From: Chromera velia
Lineage: Eukaryota; Sar; Chromeraceae
Direction of reading: 5' to 3'
DNA length: 28,832 bases
NCBI GenBank assembly: GCA_018398765.1
Contig: JAHBMJ010001058.1
Coordinates: 7,501 to 36,332, forward strand
In this document: piece after piece, positions 1-9,410 of the stretch
Numbering within the stretch: position 1 is the stretch's first letter
Layout: each line of letters starts with the position of its first letter
Made by a program: the position numbers and the translations under genes
The notes under the pieces: model-generated
What the model saw: the letters and a program-made list of their open reading frames with translations, nothing else
What the model was told of the DNA's origin: nothing
The model's database searches: none

Positions 1-1295
1 ACAAATCCCCTGAACGACCGAAAGTTGTGGTGTTCCACGTCAATGCCAATCACGCCCCCCCCCCTTTCGGTCTCTCGCAACTCCTCTAGCATGTCCTCCA
101 GGGTTTTCGGGTCGTCCACAAACACCAGAGGGGTATCCTTCAACTGCATTCAGGGATTCAAGTAGGACAGCAAGAGAAGCACAGCAGATGGCCGACGGGA
201 AGATTGTCTAAAGGACGTGCGAGGCCACACGATCTAGAATCAAGGGACACGAAAAGGTGAGATCAATCAGGGAGGCAGATGCACCTCTTACACAGGAAAC
301 GGCGTAGACGGAGGCATAGACGGAGGGACCGCAAACACCTCCGAAAAAAAAGCACCTCAAAGAAACACTGAGACATGGACTTTAACTCAGTCTGAGAGAC
401 AGAGAGTGGAAGGGAGGAAGAGAAATGAAGTGAGAAAGTAAAAAGGTGGGAAAGCACCCACAAAAGACAGAACGAGCGACAGAAAAGCAAAACAGGTGCC
501 AAACAGATAAATGGAACAAACGAAGAGGCCAGTCAGATGACTCAGTCCACCCACCTCCTTCCGTCTATGTGGAGGCAGGACTCTGAAGAGGGATCCCTTC
601 GCTTGGAGGTTTGGGTCCTTCTGCCAGTCGAGCGACCGAATCTCAAAGTCGTATGGATGGCCTAGAAGGGGACCTTCAGAGCCCGGCCCTTCCCGTCTCC
701 TCACCCCGTCTCCCCCTCCCCACCTCGCGTTGATGGCAGTCGCCATGTCCGGTTCCAGTGCTGCTTTCATGTGGTGTTTTATGGTAAGTCTCGGGACAAA
801 TCTTTTGGAGAAGTTGTCTGTCAAGTGCTTCCACCTCTCTTGCGGTTTCATCATCATGCCTCCCTGGAAAAAGGATCGGGAAGAGGAGGAAGCGGATGCG
901 GAGGCAGAAGAAGCATTGAAGGGGGCAGGAGCCGAGGCAACACATGTGGACCTGCCCCCCTCATGTGCTTCCTCAGGGACACCATGTGCCTCCCGATCCA
1001 AAAGCGTGTCATCTATTCTATCACACATGGTGTCAATGAAGGCCGTCAAGTTTTCAAACGGATCTTCAGCCATGCCCCCCGTCTCCTTCTGGTTGTGGTT
1101 CGAGAAAGAGGCAGTCTGCACGGTTTTATTGAAGACACCGACTGCCATTTTTCGCGCATTCTTGAACTCTGCATCGAGGCCCAAGGAGCTACACCGTGCG
1201 TGCTCAGTCTCCTTTGGCAACTGCACAGACAGGGCAATCGCTCTGGACAGTTTCTTCTGAACCGCGTCGGTGTCGAGATCTTTGAGAGACGACAT
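1..1295 (-). CDS. RRP6: Rrp6/EXOSC10-like exosome 3'-5' exonuclease, 5' part
   Basis: This is the N-terminal part of the nuclear exosome exonuclease that trims rRNA, snoRNA and aberrant transcripts. The start ATG is at 1295-1293. Exon 1 spans 1295-555 (247 codons, phase 0) and ends at a GTGGGT donor. The intron is 554-144. Exon 2 starts at 143 after an ATGCAG acceptor and leaves the window at 1. Residues of about 5-105 fit the PMC2NT helical domain that binds the Rrp47/C1D partner. An Ala/Ser-rich linker follows, then a PQ...FVPRLTIK stretch and HPYDFEI near residue 213, both typical of the segment before the Rrp6 catalytic domain. Exon 2 reads TPLVFVDDPKTLEDML and then GIDVEHHNFRSFRGF. The D-x-E is the first DEDD-family exonuclease motif, with Asp about 282 and Glu about 284. 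The rest of the nuclease domain and the HRDC domain lie outside the window. The family call rests on remembered motifs, not on a search. Confidence 0.86.
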
Positions 1296-2426
1296 TTCAG
1301 TTTGCAGGCGCAATCGAGGAGGGAAAATTTGAAGAAGGCGTCAAGCAACGATGATCAAAGGAGTACATTGCAGTCCTTTCCTTCCTAAATGATGCGGTTC
1401 TCTTGCCCCTATAGTTGCAGGATGTTCCATTGCGCATCCAAAGATGTTGAGCTAGAGCCAACACATGAGTCGACCAACTTCATCTGACGCAAGCAAGCTT
1501 GCGAACGGCCCCGGAAAGCAAGAAAAATGAGAGCTGCACGATTGACGCACGCCGGCCGGCCAGTCGACCGCGCGGGCGGTCGCGCCGACCTGCCCCCCCG
1601 AGGGAAAAAAGCCCGGTACAAGCGCAGATCTGAAACCCATCTGACGCACGTGGCGCAAATTCAGCTTTGCGGGGCCGGTACCCCCCTGACACTATATAAG
1701 CTACGCTTGATCGAAGGCTGCTGAAGATGGTTTTATATATAGTCTTGATCGAAGGCGGCCGGAAGCTACCGAAGAAAATCGTGTACGTCTTGATTGAAGC
1801 AAAGACCATGCCGGCGGCGCAAAAAATGAATGCACGCATCATGCAGACCTATTAGGTATTAAGGGGGGATATGGGAGCATCCGCCCGTCCGAGTAGTACC
1901 TCCACCCCATATGCATGCATCACGCAATCGCTCAGCATTACCCGCCGCATATCACGTGTCTGGTCATTCATACGGTCTGTCGGCCCACACCCTAGAGTGG
2001 TCCTGAACAAAAAACCTCTGGCATACAGTACCAGTTAATAAGAAAAAAACAGGCCAAGGCGGGAAAACCGACTCGTGCCAGGAGGAGAGAACTTCTACCA
2101 AGCACGTTGCATCTCAACCGAAAGGAAGAAATGAATCTACCTAGCTTGCAGTGCCTTACACTAACCCCCTCCAGCTCTAAAAGACTATGAGGAAATACAA
2201 CACCAGACAGCTATTCGAGACTCTTTCTCCACCGCTAGATGTCACACTCGGAACTCCGTCTCCGCCACTAAGTTACGCTCCAACCCCTCTCAGCAGTGCA
2301 AGCCAATCGAGGCCAATGCAGTGGACCTCCTAGCCCTTAAGGCGGCATGGGCTCAGAGCCTTCAGATGCTAAAGTCCCCTTCAACACCCCCCATACTCTC
2401 GACCTCCCTCTCTTCTCTGCCCACCA
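1296..2426. other. Gene-free stretch upstream of the Rrp6-like gene
   Basis: No convincing coding sequence is visible. The stretch must hold the promoter of the minus-strand Rrp6-like gene, but I cannot point to a specific element. It contains a dispersed repeat at 1671-1800, described separately. The remainder (about 1850-2420) is unremarkable mixed-composition DNA. Confidence 0.5.
1671..1800 (+). repeat. Dispersed repeat with three CTTGATCGAAGGC-like units
   Basis: The 13-mer CTTGATCGAAGGC occurs at 1706-1718 and 1744-1756, with a degenerate third copy at 1789-1800, so the spacing is about 38-45 bp. Just upstream, 1675-1704 contains ACCCCCCTGACACTA followed by AAGCTA. The same words recur in reverse orientation at 9373-9401, and the 13-mer recurs at 9316-9328. 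This indicates a dispersed family present twice in the window. Its class is unknown. Confidence 0.6.
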
Positions 2427-2870
2427 TTATGATTCTTCAGACACATACATTACGACATTCCGGAGAGCAACCTGAATACGCGCTATCAAAGCCTGGTCGA
2501 CTTCCTGAAAGTCCATCCCTGTAATCATCGTAATCAGCCACCCCAAGACATGAGGGCCACAATCGTAGCCATTTCGCTGATACAGTATGGTCAATGCATA
2601 CTCCTGCATGGGTACGTCATCATCTCCTCCTATTAGATCATTGCCACACGCTGTTGCTTTGAAAAAGGGGTGCAGGAGCCCTGGGAGGGAGATTTGGGTC
2701 GGCGGGAGGGAGTCCAATGTGTAGACAGTAAGCGTTAACAAAGTCCCATTCTCCCTCACAGCTCCCTTCTCGCCCTTTTTAACGTACCCAGCCAACCAAT
2801 GCGTCTCCGAATGGTTAAAGACATAAAAAAGATCCTTCTCCCCATATGGCTTGAACTCAAGAGGGCCGCA
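2427..2870 (-). pseudogene. Ulp1/C48-type cysteine protease, C-terminal catalytic half
   Basis: The frame is open from 2870 to a stop at 2427 (147 codons) and begins just after a TAG at 2873-2871, so it lacks a proper start. It carries the hallmarks of the Ulp1/SENP cysteine protease fold. These are SETHW (catalytic His codon 2801-2799), then YTLDSL with the expected Asp, then YQRNGYDCGPHVLGWL with the oxyanion Gln six residues before the catalytic Cys (codon 2561-2559). In known families this fold removes SUMO or ubiquitin-like proteins, and it is also carried by several DNA transposons. A CCATAG|TG just upstream could be a 3' splice site joining it to an earlier exon, in which case it would be an intact final exon. 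The repeat-rich surroundings favour a transposon-derived gene or remnant. Confidence 0.7.
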
Positions 2871-3057
2871 CTATGGGTATATCTAAGCTTCACCCCCTAA
2901 CTTTTCCTACATCCTTTTACACTATATATTATATCCCAAGTTATAAGGTTAAAACTAGCAGATGAAGCACATTCTGGAGTGTTATGTTGGGCTATTCTCA
3001 AGCTGTAGTTCAACTTCAGTCTTGAAAAATGTTAGTCTAAAGTCGTGTTACCAGGTT

Positions 3058-3146
3058 CTGTTGGGTTTGTTGCCTGTTGGGCTCTGTTGGGCCTTTCATC
3101 AGCTGCATGATAGGTCATGAAGCCCAACAGTACCCAACAGAGCCCA
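3058..3146. repeat. Inverted repeat built of TGTTGGGC words
   Basis: Three copies of CTGTTGGG on the + strand (3058, 3074 and 3084) face two CCCAACAG copies at 3123-3140. The arms TGGGCTCTGTTGGG (3077-3090) and CCCAACAGAGCCCA (3133-3146) are perfect 14-bp reverse complements and could form a stem. Confidence 0.75.
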
Positions 3147-3477
3147 AGAAGGTCCCCTCCCTTCCCTGTAAGCTTGTCTCACATGCCAGGTCCACATATT
3201 AAAGCATATGAATACAATAAACACCATTCAAGATATTCAGCGCTGCACATTGGTGCAGTATGAGCCTCAAACTCTTCGTAAAACGTTCATAATACATCAA
3301 AGAAAATGGAGACAGACCTGCACACACAATGTAGACAAATGCATACTCCTTGTGCTTAACCTTTCCAACTCATTCATCAAGTCATCCCCCTTCATCGGCA
3401 GTCATTTCGGAGTGATCAATTTCATTCCACAGACGAATCAAACGTTTTATTTCCTTCATCATGATTGTGCGTGTTAT

Positions 3478-3622
3478 GCATGTTGGGAGTGTTTGTTGGG
3501 CTGTTGGGCCGTGTTGGGCTTTCTTATTGGGCGTGTTGTGTGGTGGGCGTGTTGGGCGCCCAACAGCTTCCTGGCAAGGTAAAGCCCAACAATACAACAA
3601 GCCCAACAGCCCAACAAAACCT
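3478..3622. repeat. Foldback cluster of TGTTGGGC/GCCCAACA
   Basis: The left arm holds five or six TGTTGGG copies and the right arm holds matching CCCAACA copies. TGTTGGGCTGTTGGGC at 3494-3509 and GCCCAACAGCCCAACA at 3601-3616 are perfect 16-bp reverse complements. The arms meet at GTTGGGCGCCCAAC near 3551-3564. This looks like a foldback-type element or a locally amplified protein-binding word. Confidence 0.75.
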
Positions 3623-3888
3623 GGCGACACGAAGTTTTTCATAAAAATGAATGCATGTTTCTAGCCCAACATAAAAACTAATGTTACTGTCATATTCTCT
3701 ATAATGTATAGTTTTTGGTTTTTTATGAAACTTCTTGCATAACATTCCTAGATTTTTTTCTGTTTTTCTTTAAAGTCAGAGGTCATGATCTATCTATATG
3801 TAGAGTGCGACCCCCTAGGCTTGAACTGCTTTCCCATCCTCCGCAGTTTGTGAACCCACCATAACTGTAAATCCGCCTCTCTTTCTTT

Positions 3889-5121
3889 CTACTTAGTTAC
3901 TGTGTCTACATTCCCACTCCCCGTGCTGCCCCCAGTCGCCTTTCCTCTCTCTCTCACCACTTGCGAGTCTGCTACCTTCCTCGTCCTCTGCATTGCTTCT
4001 ATGTCAATGAGCTTCATCATTTCCGTTGCAACAGAATTGACGAATGACATTGTAAGGGGTGGGGAGCTTTCAAACTCAGCCCCCAGGAAAGCAATCACGC
4101 TCTCAAAAAAGTTTATGGCGCTGTTTGACTCATTCAACCATCTCTCAGGGGCAAGGCGGGCTAAGCCATTGGAATCGATGCTATGGCCCGATTGATATGA
4201 TCCAAGCCATCCCATCAACCCCTCCTCTTGCTCGCTCTCAATCATTTCCTCCTCAATGGCCATCCTAGTGGCCGATTCGGCTAACGACTCCCCCTGCGAC
4301 ACTATCTTGGTCGTACATCCTGCTGAACGGGGGCATAGGAGAGGGCTTTTTGCACCAACCGTCACGCCGAGAGCGGCGGAGCCAGGAAAAGGGTGAGGAA
4401 CAGACAGATCGGGGAGCTTCCCCATAGTGGCCACGGCAGACTCCTTTGTTTCAGCTATTCTCAAAGCCGACAGCACTAAATGCTCCGCTTGGGTCATAGC
4501 AGTGTCACCATCTGTCAAGACAGGTGCCTCTGCGCCATTTGCGTATCCAGAGGAGACAGTGGGGGAGTCATAGACCGGAGCCTGAATATGTTCGGTTGTG
4601 GCTGCAACGGCAGACACTGCACGTTTTTTTGATGGTCCCGCAGTCGCCTCCTGTCCAGAAGGGGGGAGTTTTTCACTGGGAATATCTGCAGACTGGGACC
4701 TACCGCGAGGATGCTTCTGAATTACTGAGGAGGCGGCGTCTGCTTTGGCTTTTGTCCTGCTTCTGGGTGTGCGGCTCCAAGTGGGAGGGGGCGGACAGCT
4801 CGAGGGGCCACGAGTAGAGGAATCTGTTTCAGAGGAAAGCTGACCAAAGACTAAGGGTAGACCCACCAGGGGGTCATGGGCAGGAGCTCTAGTAGCCCTT
4901 GATTTGTCCTCATGAATAGAGCACATGCGGAACTTACTGACAGTGGGTCTGGGAACGGGTTGGAAGCTTCTGTTGAACTGTGGACCAGAATTTAAATACG
5001 CCTGTGGGCCTGGCGGATCAGAGAGGGCTATACAACCATCCTTATGACAGGGTGGGTATATCTTGATCATAGGAGGGTTTGAGTTACTGGGGATCGGGGC
5101 GGGCACAGCGACACCTGCCAT
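3889..5121 (-). CDS. Unrecognised 410-residue protein, possible transposon-encoded ORF
   Basis: A long ATG-started frame (5121 to 3889) that I do not recognise. The first half is rich in Pro, Ser, Thr, Lys and Arg and looks disordered, including a basic stretch around residues 110-170. The second half is more acidic and helical: MAIEEEMIESEQEEGLMGWL near residues 285-305, then a Leu/Phe-rich segment and a Lys/Arg-rich tail. The start ATG directly abuts an in-frame TAA (5124-5122) that ends an upstream frame of 138 open codons, so 5541-3889 is one continuous frame with a single stop. It sits between two C48-protease regions on the same strand. It could be a gene of the same mobile element, or a separate gene with introns I cannot resolve. 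Confidence 0.45.
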   Translation of the reverse strand: MAGVAVPAPIPSNSNPPMIKIYPPCHKDGCIALSDPPGPQAYLNSGPQFNRSFQPVPRPTVSKFRMCSIHEDKSRATRAPAHDPLVGLPLVFGQLSSETDSSTRGPSSCPPPPTWSRTPRSRTKAKADAASSVIQKHPRGRSQSADIPSEKLPPSGQEATAGPSKKRAVSAVAATTEHIQAPVYDSPTVSSGYANGAEAPVLTDGDTAMTQAEHLVLSALRIAETKESAVATMGKLPDLSVPHPFPGSAALGVTVGAKSPLLCPRSAGCTTKIVSQGESLAESATRMAIEEEMIESEQEEGLMGWLGSYQSGHSIDSNGLARLAPERWLNESNSAINFFESVIAFLGAEFESSPPLTMSFVNSVATEMMKLIDIEAMQRTRKVADSQVVRERGKATGGSTGSGNVDTVTK

Positions 5122-5541
5122 TTACAGAGACTGGGGCCTAAGGCTTTCTCTCCCCAGGATAGACAGGCTAATAGACAAGTCCCTCGCACACTCCCTGAGT
5201 ATCCGATTGACCTCTTCTTTTTCATGTAGAGCCGTCAGAAACCTTTCCTTAACGGTATCCAACTCCCGACCCAGCACCCCCCCCGTCCTCCCTAATGTCG
5301 CAATTTCAGCCATCCTACCGGATTGAATTTCACCTCCAAACCCCTCAGTCTCTGTAGATCCTCCGCCAAGTCTCCGGTGCCTCCTACTCTGAGGGGCCTG
5401 CAGTGTGGGGAAGAGGGGCAGGTTACACATCACGTCAGTTTCGGTAGGCCCGAGGCAGAGGGGGAACTGTGGCGCCTTATTCAACCGGGTCTGCACACAG
5501 GGGGAAGGCACGGAGGAAAGAATATCCCTCAACCCGCTTAG
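5122..5541 (-). CDS. Unrecognised frame directly upstream, in phase with the next ORF
   Basis: The frame is open from 5541 to the TAA at 5124-5122, and the first internal ATG is near 5430. Its second half (LDTVKERFLTALHEKEEVNRI and the following Leu-rich residues) predicts a coiled coil or amphipathic helix. It is in the same phase as the 410-residue frame that begins at the very next base. The two may be one gene with a mutated codon, one gene with stop readthrough, or two neighbouring frames. No family is recognised. Confidence 0.3.
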   Translation of the reverse strand, partial: LSGLRDILSSVPSPCVQTRLNKAPQFPLCLGPTETDVMCNLPLFPTLQAPQSRRHRRLGGGSTETEGFGGEIQSGRMAEIATLGRTGGVLGRELDTVKERFLTALHEKEEVNRILRECARDLSISLSILGRESLRPQSL

Positions 5542-5607
5542 TTAGCAGCAACCCACAATCAGGGCTGAACCGCACATGACCGCACACATTAGCACATCCA
5601 TACACGT

Positions 5608-6052
5608 AGTCAGCAGGAGGCCCAACTCTAGGGCACTGCACATTCAAACACGCAGTCAGCAGGAGGCCCAACTCTAGGGCACTGCACATTCAAGCACGCA
5701 GTCAGCAGGAGGCCCAACTCTAGGGCACTGCACATTCAAACACGCAGTCAGCAGGAGGCCTAACTCTAGGGCACTGCACATTCAAACACGTAGTCAGCAG
5801 GAGGCCCAACTCTGGGGCACTGCACATTCAAATACGCAGTCAGCAGGAGGCCCAACTCTAGGGCACTGCACATTCAAATATGCAGTCAGCACGAGGCCCA
5901 ACTCTAGGGCACTGTACATTCAAACACGCAGTCAGCAGGAGGCCCAACTCTAGGGCACTGCACATTCAAACACGCAGTCAGTAGGAGGCCCAACTCTAGG
6001 ACACTGCACATTCAAACACGCAGTCAGCAGGAGGCCTAACTCTAGGGCACTC
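5608..6052. repeat. 46-bp minisatellite, about 9.7 copies
   Basis: Tandem repeat whose units start with AGTCAGCAGGAGGCC at 5608, 5654, 5700, 5746, 5792, 5838, 5884, 5930, 5976 and 6022, an exact 46-bp period. Units differ by only one to three substitutions (for example CAAACACGC, CAAGCACGC, CAAATACGC) and no indels, which points to recent amplification or homogenisation. The array ends five bases before the stop of the protease-like frame at 6058. Confidence 0.97.
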
Positions 6053-6057
6053 CTCCC

Positions 6058-6951
6058 TCACTCTCTCCAAAACCCCCCGCTGGAACACACCTGAGATAGG
6101 ACACCTTCTTGCCTTGCTCTCGTAAAACTCCGATACCTGCAGTCCGCTCTCCAACCACACTCATTGGCAGGCCAAGCCATCCAGTCGTGGGCTGTCTTCC
6201 TTGCGTCCGTCTTGGACGTCGCCGGCTGCCCCCTCAAAGTTCTCGAACGTACCACCTCTGAGGCCGCTCCAATCAGGCTATCCAGCCTCTTTCTCAGATC
6301 TTGTGCTATAGGTCCTCTCTCAGGTGGCAACATGGGGGAGGAACCGCTATGGGACTGAAAAAGGCTCTCCAATTTGGACGTTTGGAGTCTGAGGACGATG
6401 ATGAGATAAAAAAGGACATGATCACCACACAGATGCAGTAAATCCTCTCCCAGCTGCTGTGGGACGGTGACTTCCATCACTGTCTCACTCGGAATGCTGT
6501 TCAAAAATCGCAGCCAGCTCCTCAGTTCACACCCCTTCACTTCTTTGAAAAGTTTGGTTGTAAATAGACCGATCCTGCGGAAGACCCTCTTTTTTTCAAG
6601 GTCGACAAGAATAGGAGACAAATGTAAGTCCCTAAGGCAGTCAAAGCTGATCATGCCTACACGTCCTCCCGAAGCTTGTGAGGCAGAGCCTTCACTTTGC
6701 TCCCCATTCTTCACTAGAATACCGAACCAGTGGCCCGTCAAAGGGTGTCAGACGGGAATACACCAGAACTTTGCTCGTAACGCCGTCTCCCCAAGAAACT
6801 CCACACGCCCCCCCAGAGCCGCTGAGAGGAGCTCGCGTCTGCTCTCTACATCTGGGAACGTAGGAGCATCGTTTCCCATAACCGCCTTCAAAACAGAATA
6901 TATTCTGGAGCTAGTCACAAAGACGTTTCGATCGCCGACAGGACCCCGCAT
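6058..6951 (-). pseudogene. Second Ulp1/C48-like protease region with an in-frame TGA
   Basis: One frame from an ATG at 6951 to a stop at 6058, interrupted only by TGA at 6750-6748 (codon 68). Around the stop it reads FWCIPV, stop, HPLTGHWFGILV. This matches the strand-loop-strand of Ulp1-type proteases in which a Pro-Val strand precedes the catalytic His-Trp. Further on come MISFDCL, with the expected Asp, and LHLCGDHVLFYL, with the candidate nucleophile Cys followed by Gly. The Gln before Cys is further away than usual (PQQLGEDLLHLC). The C-terminal 60 or so residues are basic and unrecognised. The TGA falls inside the catalytic core, so the copy is inactive unless the codon is recoded. It is a more divergent relative of the region at 2427-2870 and lies in the same orientation. 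Confidence 0.55.
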
Positions 6952-7171
6952 GTTCGGGCGCTAGGTTCGGGCGGTCCTTGATCAATGCTGAAAGGGCACT
7001 CGCTTCCATCAATTGGTCACTTATATGGAAATCTCCCCGGAACTCCCCTTCCTCCTTCATGGACGCCCACCCCAGGCGAAGCTCTCGTAGCTCAGACACG
7101 AGCCTGTCTACCAATCCATAACCAGAGTGGCCTACACTGGAACTAGCACTGGAATTCATGATACTGCACAT
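6911..7171 (-). pseudogene. Short unrecognised frame upstream of the second protease region
   Basis: An 86-codon frame (ATG at 7171) overlapping the start of the protease-like frame by 41 bases in a different phase. It encodes a Ser-rich start and an acidic helix-like segment (RLVSELRELRLGWASM). It may be the N-terminal part of the same decayed gene, displaced by a frameshift near 6911-6960. Support is weak. Confidence 0.2.
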
Positions 7172-8300
7172 GGCTACCAAGTCGTGAGAGGGGAGAGCTG
7201 GAGGGTCCTGCGAGACTAGCCTGTGAGATGTTGTTTGCTGGTCTCCCAAGAGTGGACCGGACGGCTGGCGGGTTAGGGGGGGGGGGCGGTGGTAATATAT
7301 GGGGAATGAGGATCATTGGAGGGGGGAAGCGCCTAGTTGCAGTCTGTAAGGGTCCCGGAGCACATCGGGCCGGCCTAGACTCACCAACAGTCTCAAGCGA
7401 ACTGCCCGTCCCGCCTGATGAGATCACACTGACTGGGATTTCCCCTGGTTCTGTGTTCATCCACTGCCATCCGTATCCATTTCCTCCTGACATCAATCTC
7501 TGTGAATGGTTTTTCTTTTGCAAGTAGACGGGTTGTGGACGTAATAATCGAGTGTACAGTGTACTCAAGCAACAAAGGTAAGACAAAAACGTCTATTCCC
7601 TCGAACTTCCTCAATTCTTCACCAATTTGTTCATTTTTTGACTCGAGCGTTCTCTCTGCTGGAGTGCTCTCTGTTTCTCGTGATCAAAACAGGAGAGGAG
7701 GGATATTTCTCAGTATAATTAACGTGTATGCATGCAGTCAAGGTGCAAAACGCGGCGTCGATGCGGCGTCGCCATGCACAACGTACATGCAGGCCGGCTG
7801 CATGCAGGCTGCACAAAAAAAAAATCAGCGCCTGCATGCTAGCATCACGTAGCGTGAGCGTCAAACCGATATATATATTATGCACCTTAGATAAGTGTAT
7901 GTTGCAGCCTTTTCTTCGCCGATGTTCTTCTGGGCAGTGTCGCCTGTTCACACGGATTCTTGCAGAAGTATGGACAGTCGACTCAGTGAGCTGGAGAGCA
8001 AGGCAGAAAGCGGGCTCAAACAGTGTTGAAGTGTCCAAGTTTACGAAGAGAGGGTAACCATCTCAGACTGATAGACTTAGTATCTGATGTGTTGAATTTG
8101 GAGATCTGGTGTTGGAAATCCGTTACCGCGATGAGTGGGAAGCTTCCAGAAGCTCTCCATCCACCGTCTGAAGAAAACGTGGTGGAGCTGTGGAGAATAA
8201 GATGCTTTTCTTTCTACTCAATGCTCTCCGTTGCCTTTCCTTCCACTCTATGTATGCATGCATGCATGCTCTCCGTTGGTTTTCTTTGCACTCAATGCTC
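7172..8300. other. Gene-free stretch
   Basis: No supported gene. There is a run of nine G near 7277-7286 and a proline-rich antisense frame, which is compositional. TGCATGC words occur near 7728, 7795-7806, 7836 and 8250-8266. The right part runs into the GGAT tract. Confidence 0.45.
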
Positions 8301-8955
8301 TGATGGATGGATGGATGGATGCATGGATGGATGGATGGATAGATGGATGGATAGATGGATAGATGGATAGATAGATAGATGGATGGATAGATGGAGGGAT
8401 GGAGGGATGGAGGGATGGATGGATGGGTGGGTGGGTGGATGGATGGATGGATCGAATGATGGAACGAGTGAGAGATATTGAGGGATGCATGGATGGAGTA
8501 AGTGAGCGATGGATAGGTGGATAGAGGGATGGAGTGAGGAGGAATGGATGGGTGGATGGATGGAGTGATGGAGTGAGTGAGGGATGGATGGATAGATGGA
8601 GTGAGTGACGGATGGATTGATGCATGGAGTGAAGGACGGACGGACGGATGGATAGATGGATGGATGGATGGATGGAGGAAGGGAGAGAGGGAGGGATGGA
8701 TAAATTGATGGATGGAGTGATGGAGTGAGTGAGGGAGGGATGGATGGAGTAAGTGAGGGAGGGACGGGGAGGGATGGGTAGATGGAGTGAGGGAGTGACT
8801 GAAGGATGGATGGATGGATGGATGGATAGATAGATGGATGGATGGATGGATGGATGGATGCACTAGATGAATGCATAAATTGATGGAGTGATGGAGTGAG
8901 TGAAGGATGGATGGATGGAGTGAGTGAGGGCCGGAGGGATGGAGAGATAGATTAA
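8301..8955. repeat. GGAT/GATA-type tetranucleotide tract, about 650 bp
   Basis: Imperfect (ATGG)n with interspersed ATAG, GAGG, GTGA and ACGG units, strongly purine-biased on the + strand. Long antisense frames rich in His, Pro, Ser and Ile arise only because the tetranucleotide has few stop codons, so they are not genes. Confidence 0.95.
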
Positions 8956-9299
8956 GTAATAGAATGTGGAGGGATGAATGGAAAAAGGCACCTCTCTCCT
9001 CCTCAGTGCGAGCCATTTTTGAAGTCTGAGGCCCCTTGATGAATGTCGTAACATACATGCATTTTCATTAGATGTCCAAATTGAATTTAGTGATCAGTGT
9101 TTTAATAAAAGCAACGCTTTCAATCATTTGAGGGAAAGGGGGTTTCTAGGGGGGTCCGACCTAGTCGGTCGACAAATTACAAACCACCTCTCCGCCCCCC
9201 CTTTGGAAACCAGGTTTCCAATAATCTTTAGTGCGCGGCTCCTAAGAATATAATTGGAATGCGATACATTTTTTACACTAGTAAAAATGCAAGGAGCGC

Positions 9300-9410
9300 C
9301 AAAGATGGTGTTAATCTTGATCGAAGGCAGCCGCCAAAGATGGCAGCATTTTGATCGATTCTAAAAACTTTATAGCTTAGTGTCAGGGGGGTAGGGGCCG
9401 GGTTTTTGGC
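9300..9410 (-). repeat. Inverted second copy of the dispersed repeat at 1671-1800
   Basis: TAGCTTAGTGTCAGGGGGGT with adjoining GGGGCCGG (9373-9401) is the reverse complement of the block at 1675-1704 apart from a short indel. CTTGATCGAAGGC recurs at 9316-9328 and GATCGATTC at 9353-9361. The words CAAAGATGG and GCAGCC are also shared. The two copies are 7.7 kb apart and inverted. Confidence 0.6.

Larger units (their letters stand above)
2871..3888. other. Gene-free stretch with GTTGGGC/GCCCAAC clusters
   Basis: No gene is supported here. The main content is two clusters of the word TGTTGGGC and its reverse complement (3058-3146 and 3478-3622), plus single copies near 2986 and 3664. Short open frames at 3208-3664 are built from these repeats or are random. 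Confidence 0.5.

Noticed and set aside
730-1388. Plus-strand frames across 730-1388
   Set aside because: They are shadows of the minus-strand Rrp6-like exon 1, which has recognisable domains and a fitting splice donor.
5608-6052. CRISPR array
   Set aside because: The units are contiguous, with no unique spacers between conserved repeats. It is a eukaryotic minisatellite.
8123-9058. Long antisense frames rich in His, Pro, Ser and Ile
   Set aside because: They are direct readings of a GGAT-type tetranucleotide tract, which is open in several frames at once. There is no start context, splice site or domain.
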